Part shown: positions 33,628 to 42,684 of the stretch, one piece after another
Layout: the number at the start of each line of letters is the position of its first letter
How positions within the stretch are numbered: the stretch's first letter is position 1
NCBI GenBank assembly: GCA_900546615.1
Contig: URDJ01000001.1
Span: 62,001 to 126,000, forward strand
Direction: 5' to 3'
DNA length: 64,000 bases
From: an uncultured Eubacteriales bacterium
GTDB lineage: Bacteria > Bacillota > Clostridia > Oscillospirales > Oscillospiraceae
Position numbers and translations under genes: made by a program
The notes under the pieces: model-generated
The model's input: only the letters and a program-made list of their open reading frames with translations
The model's database searches: none
What the model was told of the DNA's origin: nothing

Positions 33628-35502
33628 ATGAGAACTTACGACGCGGGAAAATGCGATATAGCTGTGATAGGCGCGGGCCATGCGGGCATCGAGGCGGCGC
33701 TGGCCTCGGCGCGGCTGGGGCTGGAGACCGTCTGCTTTGCGATAAACCTCGACACGGTGGGCAACATGCCCTGCAACCCGGCCATAGGCGGCACGGGCAA
33801 GGGTCATCTCGTACGGGAGCTGGACGCTCTCGGGGGCGAGATGGCGCACGCGGCGGACGCCGCCTGCATCCAGTACCGGATGCTGAACCTCGGCAAAGGC
33901 CCGGCGGTACATTCGCTGCGGGCGCAGGCCGACCGGCGCAGGTATCAGGAGGTCATGAAGCGCACGCTCGAGCGGCAGGAGCGGCTCCGGCTCATCCAGG
34001 CCGAGGTCGTGGACATCGGCGTCGAGGACGGGCGCGTCGTCTCCGTCACGACGCACACGGGCGCGGTTTGGCGCTGCCGGGCGGCTATAATCGCCACGGG
34101 CACTTTCCTGAAAGGCCGCACCATCGTCGGAGAGGTCATACGAGACTCCGGCCCGGACGGACTTGCCCCCTCGGGGCCGCTGGCGGACTGCCTGCGCGCT
34201 CTGGGCCTCTCGCTGCGCCGCTTCAAGACCGGCACGCCGCCGCGCGTGAACGCCCGGAGCGTGGACTTTTCCAAGATGCAGCTTCAGGAGGGTGACCCGG
34301 AGCCGGAGCCGTTCTCTTTCCAGACGGCGCGCCCGCCTGAGAACCTGGCGCGCTGTTACTTAACATACACGACGCCGGAGACGCACGAGATAATACGCGC
34401 GAACCTAGACCGCTCGCCCATATACTCGGGCGTCATAGAGGGCGTCGGCCCGCGCTACTGTCCGAGCATAGAGACGAAGGTCATGACCTTCCCTGACAAG
34501 GAGCGGCATCAGCTTTTTATAGAGCCGATGGGTCTCGGCACGGAGGAGCTTTACGTGCAGGGCTTTTCCAGCTCCATGCCGGAGGAAGTGCAGGTCGAGA
34601 TGCTGCACACGGTGCCCGGCCTCGAGCGGGCGGAGATAATGCGGACGGCATATGCGATAGAGTATGACTGCGTGGACCCCACGGAGCTGCTGCCGACGCT
34701 GGAGACGCGGAAGGTTTCCGGCCTCTACGGCGCGGGTCAGTTCAACGGCTCCTCGGGCTACGAGGAGGCGGCGGTGCAGGGCTTTTGCGCGGGCGTGAAC
34801 GCAGCGCGGAAGATAAAGGGCGAGGCCCCCTTCGTGCTCCGCCGGAGCGAGGCCTACATCGGCGCTCTCATAGACGACCTCGTTACCCGCGGCACGAACG
34901 AACCATACCGCATGATGACCTCGCGCTCGGAGTACCGGCTGCTGCTCAGGCAGGACAACGCCGACGAGCGCCTGACGCATATAGGCTATGAGCTGGGCCT
35001 CGTGCCGAAGGAGCGGCTCGAGGCCGTGGAGCGCAAGTATGCCGCGGTGGACGCGGAGATATCGCGGCTCGAGCGCACGCACGTCGCGCCGACGCCGGAG
35101 CTTTGCTCCGCGCTGGAGGCCCTCGGCACCGCCGCACCCACCTCGGGCGTGAGCCTTGCGGCGCTGCTCAGAAGGCCGCAGGTGGGCTACACCGACCTCG
35201 CGCCCTTCGACCGTGAGCGGCCCGCGCTGCCGCGCGCAGTGACGCAGCAGGTGGAAATACGGCTCAGGTACGAGGGCTATATAAAAAGGCAGCTCAGGCA
35301 GGTCGAGGAGTTCTCGAGGATGGAAAGCCGCGCCCTGCCTGAGGATATCGACTATGAAAAGGTCCCCGGTCTGCGCACGGAGGCGAAACAGAAACTCGCC
35401 GCTCTGCGCCCGGAGAACTTCGGGCGTGCGTCGCGTATATCGGGCGTCTCGCCCGCGGATATGGCGGCGCTGGCGATGTACGTGGGGAGGCGGGAGCGAT
35501 GA
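33628..35502 (+). CDS. mnmG: tRNA uridine-5-carboxymethylaminomethyl(34) synthesis enzyme MnmG
   Basis: 624-residue FAD enzyme that, with the GTPase MnmE, modifies U34 of several tRNAs. It has the FAD loop IGAGHAGIEAA (14-24), GNMPCNPAIGGTGKGHLVRE with the catalytic cysteine, TGTFLKG and GLYGAGQFNGSSGYEEAA. The C-terminal helical domain ends with RISGVSPADMAALAMYV. Length is normal. Only one plausible ATG exists, and it lies within a few bases of the predicted transcription start, with no spaced ribosome site. It overlaps mnmA by four bases. MnmE is not in this window. Confidence 0.96.
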   Translation: MRTYDAGKCDIAVIGAGHAGIEAALASARLGLETVCFAINLDTVGNMPCNPAIGGTGKGHLVRELDALGGEMAHAADAACIQYRMLNLGKGPAVHSLRAQADRRRYQEVMKRTLERQERLRLIQAEVVDIGVEDGRVVSVTTHTGAVWRCRAAIIATGTFLKGRTIVGEVIRDSGPDGLAPSGPLADCLRALGLSLRRFKTGTPPRVNARSVDFSKMQLQEGDPEPEPFSFQTARPPENLARCYLTYTTPETHEIIRANLDRSPIYSGVIEGVGPRYCPSIETKVMTFPDKERHQLFIEPMGLGTEELYVQGFSSSMPEEVQVEMLHTVPGLERAEIMRTAYAIEYDCVDPTELLPTLETRKVSGLYGAGQFNGSSGYEEAAVQGFCAGVNAARKIKGEAPFVLRRSEAYIGALIDDLVTRGTNEPYRMMTSRSEYRLLLRQDNADERLTHIGYELGLVPKERLEAVERKYAAVDAEISRLERTHVAPTPELCSALEALGTAAPTSGVSLAALLRRPQVGYTDLAPFDRERPALPRAVTQQVEIRLRYEGYIKRQLRQVEEFSRMESRALPEDIDYEKVPGLRTEAKQKLAALRPENFGRASRISGVSPADMAALAMYVGRRER

Positions 35503-36518
35503 GCGAAGGCATAGTCCTCGGTTTTTCCGGCGGCGTGGATTCGGCCTGCGCCGCCGAAATGCTCAGGCGTCAGGGCTTCGATGTGCGCTGCCTGTACCTC
35601 GAGACCGGCTCCGACGAGGCTGAGAGCGCGCTCTCCTGCGCCCGAGCCATGGGCCTGCCGCTCGAGGTCATCGACGCGCGCGCAGAGCTGGAGGAGCATG
35701 TCTGCCGGCCCTTTGCCGAGGCGTATGCGCGGGGCGAAACGCCCAGCCCCTGCGTTTTGTGCAACCCGTCGGTGAAGCTGCGTCTGCTGTGCAGCTACGC
35801 GGACGAGCTGGGCATCAATTATATCGCCACGGGCCACTACGCGAGGGTGTCGGACGGCGCGCTGTACATGGGCCGGCCTGAGAACGACCAGAGTTATATG
35901 CTCTGCCGCATCCTGCCGGAGCAGCTGCGAAGGCTGGTGCTACCCCTGGGCGAGATGATAAAAGCGGAGACGCGCTCACTTGCGGAGGAATGGGGCCTGC
36001 CCGCGGCAAAGAAACCGGACAGCATGGAGCTGTGCTTCGTGCCGGGCGGGGATTACGCAGCCTGGCTCGAGCGCCGCGGCGACGCGCCGGAGCCGGGGGA
36101 CATCATCTATAACGGCGCTCCTGTGGCGAAGCACGGGGGCATCCACCGCTTTACGCTGGGCCAGAGGCGCGGCCTCGGCTACGCGGCAGGGCGGCGCGTC
36201 TATGTCTCGGAGATAAGGCCCGGGACGCGGGAGGTCGTGCTGATGGACGGCGAAGGGCTGTTCACAAGGGAGTTTTATGCAGGCTCCATGCGCTGGCTGA
36301 CGGAACCGCCCGCGGCGCCCTTCGACTGCGGAGTGCGGGTCAGGCACTCGCGTGCACTCACCCCTGCCCGGGCCTTTCCCGAAAAGGACGGGCGCCTCAG
36401 GCTCGTGTGCGAGGCCCCGCTGAGGGCGCCGACGCCCGGCCAGGCCGCCGCAGTATATCGCAGCTGCCAGTTAATGGGTGGAGGTTTCGTGCTGCATGAT
36501 ACAAAGGATACAATTTAG
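35499..36518 (+). CDS. mnmA: tRNA-specific 2-thiouridylase MnmA
   Basis: 339-residue enzyme that thiolates C2 of U34 in Lys, Glu and Gln tRNAs using sulfur passed from a cysteine desulfurase. The PP-loop is SGGVDS (10-15); the catalytic cysteine lies in PSPCVLCNPSVK (C85) and the persulfide cysteine in SMELCFVPGGDY. GHYARV and FTLGQRRGLGYAAG are also family motifs. It overlaps mnmG (ATGA), so the two wobble-U34 enzymes acting on the same base are co-translated. C85-V-L-C88 gives an extra CxxC. It is a little shorter than the typical 360 residues. Confidence 0.95.
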   Translation: MSEGIVLGFSGGVDSACAAEMLRRQGFDVRCLYLETGSDEAESALSCARAMGLPLEVIDARAELEEHVCRPFAEAYARGETPSPCVLCNPSVKLRLLCSYADELGINYIATGHYARVSDGALYMGRPENDQSYMLCRILPEQLRRLVLPLGEMIKAETRSLAEEWGLPAAKKPDSMELCFVPGGDYAAWLERRGDAPEPGDIIYNGAPVAKHGGIHRFTLGQRRGLGYAAGRRVYVSEIRPGTREVVLMDGEGLFTREFYAGSMRWLTEPPAAPFDCGVRVRHSRALTPARAFPEKDGRLRLVCEAPLRAPTPGQAAAVYRSCQLMGGGFVLHDTKDTI

Positions 36519-36530
36519 ATACAAATGCGG

Positions 36531-36559
36531 TTGACAAGGGAGCTGAAATCGGTTATCCT
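36531..36559 (+). promoter_or_regulatory. Promoter of the GntR/ABC operon, with upstream ATACAA repeats
   Basis: TTGACA (36531-36536) and TATCCT (36554-36559) with a 17-base spacer, ahead of the GntR gene. Three ATACAA copies (starting 36499, 36508 and 36519) lie directly upstream, partly inside the mnmA end, and could be a GntR operator. Confidence 0.6.
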
Positions 36560-36607
36560 ATAACTGTATTATTTTGACTGATACGCGGACGCATTGGGGC
36601 TGGTGGG

Positions 36608-36985
36608 ATGATGATAGACATCAATTTCAGAGATTCTCGGCCGATCTACGAGCAGGTGAAGACGGCGCTGAGGAAGCTCATCGTATCGGGGGCCATGTCT
36701 CCCGACGAGAAGCTGCCCTCGGTGCGCGAGCTTGCTGCGCAGCTCGTGATAAATCCGAATACTATCCAGAGGGCGTACCGCGAGCTTGAGCAGGAAGGGT
36801 ATATTATCTCCATTCCCGGCAAGGGCAGCTATGCGAACATCCGCACGCAGGTGGATGAGGGCAGAAAGCGCGAGCTGCTGGCGGAGATGGACGAGATAGT
36901 GACGGAGCTTCTGTTCCTCGGCGTCACGGCCGACGAACTGGACAGGCGCATCAGGGGGAAGGAGGCCGCCGCCAATGAGGGTTGA
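36608..36985 (+). CDS. GntR-family regulator, YtrA type
   Basis: 125-residue transcription factor with an N-terminal winged helix-turn-helix (IYEQVKTALRKLIVSGAMSP, then LPSVRELAAQLVINPNTIQRAY) and only a short C-terminal helical tail instead of a ligand domain. This is the YtrA subgroup, usually encoded with the ABC transporter it represses and often induced by envelope stress or antibiotics. ATG start behind GGTGGG. It overlaps the ABC ATPase gene by 11 bases. Autoregulation through the ATACAA repeats is likely. Confidence 0.9.
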   Translation: MMIDINFRDSRPIYEQVKTALRKLIVSGAMSPDEKLPSVRELAAQLVINPNTIQRAYRELEQEGYIISIPGKGSYANIRTQVDEGRKRELLAEMDEIVTELLFLGVTADELDRRIRGKEAAANEG

Positions 36986-37871
36986 GTTCAGGGAAGTCTC
37001 GAAGGGCTATTACGGACACAAGGCGCTGGACGGGCTGACGCTGACGGTGCCGTCCGGGGCTGTGTATGGTCTGGTCGGGCCGAACGGCGCGGGCAAGACG
37101 ACGGCGATGAAGCATCTCGCTGGGATATTGAAGCAGGACTCGGGCGAGGTACTCTGCGACGGCGAGCCGGTGTTTGAGAACACGCGCGCGAAGGGGAGGA
37201 TATTCTGCATCCCGGACGAGGTGTTCCACTTTCCGCAGGCGTCGATAACGGACATGATGCGGTTTTACCGCGGGCTGTACCCGAATTTTGACATAAAGCG
37301 CTTTGAGCAGCTGCGGGAGGTGTTTGACCTCGATGTGAAGCAGCCGATGCGGAGGTTTTCGCGGGGCATGCTCAAGCAGGCGGCGTTTTGGCTGGCCATT
37401 TCGATGCGGCCGGAGCTGATGATACTGGACGAGCCGGTGGACGGGCTTGACCCGGTGATGCGCCGGCAGGTCTGGGCGCTCATCATGCAGGACGTGGCGG
37501 AGTATGGCACAACGGTGCTGATCTCGTCGCACAATCTGCGCGAGCTTGAGGACGTGTGCGACCGTGTAGGGATAATAGATAAGGGCAGGATGCTGCTCGA
37601 GAGGGTGCTGTCCGAGCTGCAGGAGAACATGACGAAGCTGCAGCTGGTGCTGCCTGAGGGCGCGGCCGTGCCGGCGGAGCTGGACGTGCTGCATACGGCG
37701 GGCCAGGGCAGGCTCAAGACGCTGATAATAAGGGGCCGGGCCTCGGAGGTACTCTCACAGGTCGAGCGGCTGGACCCGGTGTTCGTGGACGCCGTGCCGC
37801 TGACGCTGGAGGAGATCTTTATATATGAGCTGGGAGGTGAGGGCCATGAAGTCCGGGACATCATTCTTTAA
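36975..37871 (+). CDS. ABC transporter ATP-binding protein, YtrB type
   Basis: 298-residue ATPase of the drug or lantibiotic exporter class. Walker A is GPNGAGKT (35-42), Walker B is LMILDEPVDGLD and the H-switch is SSHNLRELED. The signature is FSRGMLKQ rather than LSGGMKQR, a divergence also found in YtrB-like proteins. A C-terminal extension of about 80 residues follows. It is coupled to the GntR gene upstream and overlaps the permease gene downstream by 26 bases, so it makes a regulator-ATPase-permease operon. The substrate is unknown. Confidence 0.9.
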   Translation: MRVEFREVSKGYYGHKALDGLTLTVPSGAVYGLVGPNGAGKTTAMKHLAGILKQDSGEVLCDGEPVFENTRAKGRIFCIPDEVFHFPQASITDMMRFYRGLYPNFDIKRFEQLREVFDLDVKQPMRRFSRGMLKQAAFWLAISMRPELMILDEPVDGLDPVMRRQVWALIMQDVAEYGTTVLISSHNLRELEDVCDRVGIIDKGRMLLERVLSELQENMTKLQLVLPEGAAVPAELDVLHTAGQGRLKTLIIRGRASEVLSQVERLDPVFVDAVPLTLEEIFIYELGGEGHEVRDIIL

Positions 37872-39705
37872 CGGGCCTCTCTTCCGCAAGACAGTACTCC
37901 GTTTCTGGCCTTTGTGGGCCTCTTATGCCTTTGTGTTGTTCCTTGCGCTGCCCGCAAATCTGGCAGGCAGGCTGGGTCAGGCGGAGTCGGCGGCGGATGC
38001 GGCCCGGCTGGCGCAGTACGTGCCCATAGCGTTCATAGGGAATGTGGGACTGGTCGTGGCGCCGATAATCGGCTGTGCGGCGGCCATGGCGGTGTACAGT
38101 CACCTGTACTTCCAGCGCTCGGCGGCAGCTTACGGCATGCTTCCGGTCAGGCGGGAAGGCATCTTCATCTCCGTGACGCTGGCTGGCTCGGTGCCGGTGC
38201 TGCTGGTGAACCTGCTCATTGCGGTAAGCTGTGTTCTGGCGGGATATTCGCAGTTTGACTCGGTGCTGCCCGCGGCGGCGTCGATGTTCGGGACGATGAG
38301 CCTCATATTTATCGCATATTTCGGCATAGCGGCTTTCTGTGCGCAGCTGACGGGAAGCATGATAATCCTGCCTCTGCTGTTCGTGGCGGTCAATATCGCG
38401 GCGGCGGTGTTTGAGGAAGTGGTGTTCTCAGCGATGGGCGAGTTCGTCTATGGCTTTGCGGTGCGCAGCTACAGTCTGGACCTTCTCTCGCCTATCGTGG
38501 GCATGGCGGCGCGAAGCCAGTACAAGACGATATTCGAGTACATGTCGGACGGGACTATGCAGGCCGTGGGCTATGTCTATACAGGCTGGGTGTATGTCGG
38601 TTGCTGCGCCGTGGTAGGCGCGCTGCTCACGATCCCCTCGTGCGTGCTGTATAAGCGGCGCAATCTGGAGACGGCGGGCGACGTTGTAGCCATAGGATTA
38701 TTGAGGCCGGTGCTGAGGTACTGCATGGCTCTGGCCTGCGCGCTGCTGCTGGCGGTACTGCTGACCGGACTGCTGATACCGGATGTGGCCTATATGGGCG
38801 CAGCCGGAGCAGTGCTCTTTGCGCTGTTCATGCTTATAGGCGGTCTGATAGGCTGGCTTGTGGCTGAGATGCTGGTGCAGAAGAGCTGCCGGGTGTTCAA
38901 AATGGGCAGGGCCTGGGCGGGCTTTGCCGCGCTGTGGGTGCTGCTGACGGCGCTGCTGTTCGTCTGTGAGCTGGATCTCACCGGCTACGAGAAAAGGGTG
39001 CCGGACGCGGGCAAGGTAAGCTCCGTAACGCTGAACACCAGCGGCGGCGAGATGGTATTGAAGCAGCCGGAAAACATAGAGCTTGCTGCGGGGCTGCACC
39101 GGAGCCTTGTGGAAGGCAAGGACGCCTATGAGGCAGCTGCGAAGCATGGGCGCGCCTCGGGCGAGGACGATTCGGGATTTGCTCCGCAATATGTAGAGCT
39201 GAGATACGAGCTGAAGGACGGCCGTCAGATGGTGAGAAGATACGCGGTCGACTATAGTGTGAATCCAGCGGATATTGAGCTGCTGGAGGAGCTCGCGAAT
39301 GGAGTGGAGGGGCTGCTCTCACGGAAACTGCCGGATGTGGAGCCGAGCCGTTCGACAATAGAGTACGCGCTGGTGAACTGGACGGATGAGAACGGCGAAG
39401 TTAACAATTTAGAGCTGAGTCCGTCCGAGGCGGCTGAGCTGTATCATGAGTGTGTCCTGCCGGACATGAAGGACGGGACGATCGGGCTTGTGTGGTTCAA
39501 CGAGAGCGGCGGATATCTGAAAGAAGTGTACGACTGCTGTATTAATATAGAGTTGCGTGTACGGGACAGAGGCACCGGCCAAAGCTATGAGCACTTTTAT
39601 ACCTACGCCACCATCTGGTCGGAGCGCACAAACGCGTGGCTCGCAGAGCACGGCATCACACCTCTGACCCCGGCGGAACTGGGGAACGAATACCTGTTTT
39701 CATAA
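37846..39705 (+). CDS. ABC-2 type permease with a large C-terminal soluble domain
   Basis: 619-residue permease of the YtrA-type operon. About nine membrane helices occupy residues 15-375. The last 230 residues are soluble (GKVSSVTLNTSGGEMVLKQP, then YELKDGRQMVRRYAVDYSVN and others), probably outside the membrane, and resemble the DUF6449-type domain often attached to such permeases. ATG 37846 is preferred because GGGAGG is 8 bases upstream; an earlier ATG (37825) precedes that site. The substrate is unknown; an envelope-stress or peptide-antibiotic role is inferred from the regulator. Confidence 0.82.
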   Translation: MKSGTSFFNGPLFRKTVLRFWPLWASYAFVLFLALPANLAGRLGQAESAADAARLAQYVPIAFIGNVGLVVAPIIGCAAAMAVYSHLYFQRSAAAYGMLPVRREGIFISVTLAGSVPVLLVNLLIAVSCVLAGYSQFDSVLPAAASMFGTMSLIFIAYFGIAAFCAQLTGSMIILPLLFVAVNIAAAVFEEVVFSAMGEFVYGFAVRSYSLDLLSPIVGMAARSQYKTIFEYMSDGTMQAVGYVYTGWVYVGCCAVVGALLTIPSCVLYKRRNLETAGDVVAIGLLRPVLRYCMALACALLLAVLLTGLLIPDVAYMGAAGAVLFALFMLIGGLIGWLVAEMLVQKSCRVFKMGRAWAGFAALWVLLTALLFVCELDLTGYEKRVPDAGKVSSVTLNTSGGEMVLKQPENIELAAGLHRSLVEGKDAYEAAAKHGRASGEDDSGFAPQYVELRYELKDGRQMVRRYAVDYSVNPADIELLEELANGVEGLLSRKLPDVEPSRSTIEYALVNWTDENGEVNNLELSPSEAAELYHECVLPDMKDGTIGLVWFNESGGYLKEVYDCCINIELRVRDRGTGQSYEHFYTYATIWSERTNAWLAEHGITPLTPAELGNEYLFS

Positions 39706-39713
39706 AGAGTACA

Positions 39714-39757
39714 AACCGACACGGTGGCGGGGCAGACCGCCACCGTGTCGGTTTTCT
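39714..39757 (+). terminator. Very strong terminator after the GntR/ABC operon
   Basis: Perfect 17-bp arms (39714-39730 and 39737-39753), a 6-base loop and GTTTTCTTT. Confidence 0.92.
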
Positions 39758-39763
39758 TTGCGG

Positions 39764-39855
39764 TTCCACTTCCGTTTCTTTCGACAAGTAAAAAGAAAGG
39801 AAGTGGAATATACGCGAAATCCGCCCGTGGAAATTTTACTTCCACGGGCGGGTTT
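39764..39855. repeat. Two further large hairpins in the same gap
   Basis: Arms 39764-39781 and 39792-39808 pair over 17 bases with one bulged G. Arms 39817-39832 and 39840-39855 pair over 16 bases with one mismatch, followed by TTTATTAT. The second may act for either convergent gene. The first has no T-run and no obvious role. Confidence 0.6.
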
Positions 39856-39872
39856 ATTATGTTATATTCTAC

Positions 39873-41063
39873 TTACTTCGCAAGCAGTTCCTTTATCGTA
39901 TCGCCAAGGATCTTGATACCCTTCTCGATCGCCTCGTCAGAGCTGTTCGAGTAGTTGATGCGCATCGTGCGGACACCCCTGTCCTCCTCGTAGAAGGGGT
40001 CGCCGGGGCAGACGGCCACGCCTTTTTTGGCGGCGGCTTCCATGACGTCCACGGCCTTGAGGCCCTCCGGCATCGTCGCCCAGATGAACATGCCGCCCTC
40101 GGGCTTCGTGTAGCTCACGTCCGCCGGGAAATCCTCCGCCATGCAGGCCATCATCTTCTCCGCCTTCTCGCGGTACATGACCTTGATCTTGTCTATCTGC
40201 GCATCCAGATCGTTGTCCAGCAGGTACTCCGCAAGCACCATCTGGCCGAAGATGTTCGTGTGCAGGTCCATCGTGGACTTGAAGGCCAGCAGCTTCGCGT
40301 ACAGCTCCGGCTGCTTGCAGGCTATCCAGCCTATGCGCATGCCAGGCGCCACTATCTTCGAGAAGGTGCCCATCGCCGCGCACTGCTCGCCCAGCAGCGC
40401 AGCAAAGCTGCTGCCGCCCTCGCCGTGGAAGCGCAGCTCGCCGTAGGGATTGTCCTCAATGACCGGGGTGCCCGCGGCCTTCAGTATCTCCGCCGCGCGC
40501 TCGCGCACCGCCTGAGTGTAGGTCAGGCCCGTCGGGTTCTGGAAGTTCGGTATCACATAGATGAACTTCGGGTCGTGCTCCTTGAGCGTCTTCTCCAGCT
40601 CGTCGCAGTCGATGCCGTCCTCGTTCAGGCTGACGGAGACTATCTTCGGGTCGTACAGGTGGAAGGTCTGCAGCGCGGTGAGGTAGCTCGGCTTCTCCAC
40701 CGCCACCTTGTCGCCCGGGTTTATCAGCGTCGCCGCGACCATGTCCAGCGCCTGCTGCGAGCCGTTCGTTATGATGATATTCTCCGGCGCAAAATCCACG
40801 CCCTGCTTCTTGTACCTGTCGGAGATGAACTTGCGCAGCGGCATATAGCCCTCGGTGTTGCTGTACTGCAGGGCGCGCACGCCGTCACGCTCGAGGACCT
40901 TCGTTACCGCAGCCTCCATCTCCTTTACAGGAAAGGAGTCGGGGTTCGGCAGCCCGCCGGCAAAGGATATTACGTCCGGCGACGCGGCGGCCCTGAGTAT
41001 GGCCGAGGTAAAATCGCCCTGAAAATCGGGCTTTAGCATGCGGTCTGAGATCCTGAGCTTCAT
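39873..41063 (-). CDS. PLP-dependent aminotransferase, class I/II (2-aminoadipate/MocR-like type)
   Basis: 396-residue fold-type I aminotransferase. The PLP lysine lies in GTFSKIVAPGMRIGW; NGSQQALDMVAATLINPGD, PNFQNPTGLTYT and IEDNPYGELRF are further cofactor or substrate segments. The start (MKLRISDRMLKPD) and FAGGLPNPDSFP match the LysN/ARO8-like group, which acts on 2-aminoadipate, aromatic or branched amino acids. It lacks the GntR domain of true MocR regulators. Single-gene unit with promoter at 41132-41160. Confidence 0.92.
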   Translation of the reverse strand: MKLRISDRMLKPDFQGDFTSAILRAAASPDVISFAGGLPNPDSFPVKEMEAAVTKVLERDGVRALQYSNTEGYMPLRKFISDRYKKQGVDFAPENIIITNGSQQALDMVAATLINPGDKVAVEKPSYLTALQTFHLYDPKIVSVSLNEDGIDCDELEKTLKEHDPKFIYVIPNFQNPTGLTYTQAVRERAAEILKAAGTPVIEDNPYGELRFHGEGGSSFAALLGEQCAAMGTFSKIVAPGMRIGWIACKQPELYAKLLAFKSTMDLHTNIFGQMVLAEYLLDNDLDAQIDKIKVMYREKAEKMMACMAEDFPADVSYTKPEGGMFIWATMPEGLKAVDVMEAAAKKGVAVCPGDPFYEEDRGVRTMRINYSNSSDEAIEKGIKILGDTIKELLAK

Positions 41064-41131
41064 TTCTTGTTCCTCCTCTTAGCTTCTTTTCTCTCTCGCG
41101 TAGGCTGATACTTTCCGCGATAATAAAGAAA

Positions 41132-41160
41132 ATGATATCACCTCACACTTTAAATTACAA
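41132..41160 (-). promoter_or_regulatory. Sigma-A-type promoter for the aminotransferase
   Basis: On the minus strand TTGTAA and TATCAT with a 17-base spacer, about 70 bases before the ATG. It lies in a 219-base AT-rich gap that holds no gene. Confidence 0.65.
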
Positions 41161-41282
41161 GATTTTTTTTGCTGCTGTATTAATTTTTCATTTGAATAGA
41201 TGAATTGTTGATTTCCCGTGCTTATCTTTATTGCCGGAGATGAACAAAATAGTTTTGCCACATCTTCACAAAGGAGCGGAGC

Positions 41283-42017
41283 ATGTCGTCACACAAAAGG
41301 CCCGAACTCTCCGAAAAGGCCAGAAAGCTCATAGCCGCGTTGTCCGTCGCGGTCTTCATACTGCTGACCCTCGCCATTGCCTGGTTCGTGGGCCGCCCGA
41401 TGCTGAAGTTCGTCTCCGAGCCGGAGCACTTCCGCGCATGGGTGGACTCCGGCGGCGTCATGAGCCGGGTGTGGTTCCTCGGCATGCAGATACTGCAGGT
41501 CTTCGTTGCGATCATCCCCGGCGAGCCGATGGAGCTGGGCGCAGGCTATGCCTTCGGCGCCGTTGAGGGCACGCTGCTCTGCCTTGGCGGGACTGTGGCA
41601 GGCAGCATGGCCGTATTTTTCTTTGTCAGGCGTTTTGGCGTCCGGGCCGTGGAGATCTTCTTCACGCGCGAGAAAACAGAGTCCCTGCACTTTCTCAAAA
41701 ACCCCAAAAAGCGCAACGCACTCATGTTCCTGCTCATCCTCATCCCCGGCACGCCGAAGGATCTGCTCGGCTACTTTGCGCCGCTCACCGGTATGAGCGC
41801 CTGGACCTGGCTTTTCATCACCTCGGTGGCCAGGATTCCGTCTATAATCACCTCTACCATAGGCGGCAGCGCCCTCGGCGTGCAGAACTACGTATTCGCG
41901 GCCATAGCGCTGGGCGTCACGCTGCTCATAAGCGGCGCCGGCCTGCTCATTTACCGGCGCATATGCCGCGTGCACGAGGAACGCTCGAAAAAGGAGGAAA
42001 ACGGCGATGTCCGATAA
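41283..42017 (+). CDS. TVP38/TMEM64 (DedA-like) membrane protein
   Basis: 244-residue membrane protein of the VTT/DedA superfamily with about five or six helices. AIIPGEPMELGAGYAFG holds the re-entrant loop motif and FLLILIPGTPKDLLGYFAPLTGM the second. Relatives act in lipid scrambling or undecaprenyl phosphate recycling, but this subgroup is uncharacterised in bacteria. It starts at ATG behind AAAGGAGCGGAG. It overlaps the response regulator gene by 11 bases, so it is transcribed with the two-component system. Confidence 0.88.
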   Translation: MSSHKRPELSEKARKLIAALSVAVFILLTLAIAWFVGRPMLKFVSEPEHFRAWVDSGGVMSRVWFLGMQILQVFVAIIPGEPMELGAGYAFGAVEGTLLCLGGTVAGSMAVFFFVRRFGVRAVEIFFTREKTESLHFLKNPKKRNALMFLLILIPGTPKDLLGYFAPLTGMSAWTWLFITSVARIPSIITSTIGGSALGVQNYVFAAIALGVTLLISGAGLLIYRRICRVHEERSKKEENGDVR

Positions 42018-42684
42018 ACTTCTGATAGCGGACGACGAGCCGGACATAGTCGATACCCTCGCCCGCTGTTTCGCCTCGCGGGGCTATGAGATCCTGCGCG
42101 CCGGCAGCGGCGAGGAAGCCGTTCGCCAGGCCGGGCGCTCTCCCGACCTCATCCTGCTCGACGTCAACATGCCCGACCTGGACGGTCTCGAGGTCTGCCG
42201 CAGGATACGCGGCCACGTCACATGTCCCATCATCTTCCTGACGGCGAGGGTGGAGGACTCGGACAAGATCCGCGGTTTTGCCGCAGGCGGGGACGATTAC
42301 GTCGTTAAGCCCTTCTCCATCGACGAGCTCGCCGCGCGCGTGGACGCCCATCTGCGCCGCGAACGGCGCCACGGCACCGCCTCCGAGCTGCGCTTCGAGG
42401 GTAAGCTCGTCATAAACTACACCGACCGCAGGGTCGTCTGGGCAGGGCACGAGCTGGGACTCGTCCGCAGGGAGTTCGACATAGTCGAGTTCCTCTCCCA
42501 GAACCCCGGCATGGTCTTTGACAGGGAGCGCATCTATGAGTGCGTCTGGGGTCTGGACGGCGAGGGCGACTCCGCCGTTATCTCCGAGCACGTCCGCCGC
42601 ATCCGCGCGAAATTCGCCGCCGCGGGCTGCGAGCGGCAGTATATCGAGACCGTGTGGGGGGTCGGTTACCGTTGGGCAAGGTGA
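42007..42684 (+). CDS. OmpR/PhoB-family response regulator
   Basis: 225-residue regulator. The receiver domain has the acidic pocket DDE (9-11), phospho-acceptor D52 in LLDVNMPDLDG and the lysine in VVKPF. The C-terminal winged helix has LTRREFDIV-like LVRREFDIVEFLSQNPG and VISEHVRRIRAKF, ending YIETVWGVGYRW. It is coupled to the TVP38 gene in front and to the histidine kinase behind (GTGA overlap). Target genes are unknown. Confidence 0.94.
   Translation: MSDKLLIADDEPDIVDTLARCFASRGYEILRAGSGEEAVRQAGRSPDLILLDVNMPDLDGLEVCRRIRGHVTCPIIFLTARVEDSDKIRGFAAGGDDYVVKPFSIDELAARVDAHLRRERRHGTASELRFEGKLVINYTDRRVVWAGHELGLVRREFDIVEFLSQNPGMVFDRERIYECVWGLDGEGDSAVISEHVRRIRAKFAAAGCERQYIETVWGVGYRWAR

Noticed and set aside
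37825..37845. Earlier ATG for the ABC-2 permease
   Set aside because: The ribosome site lies after this ATG and 8 bases before the ATG at 37846, and the extra residues are not family-like.
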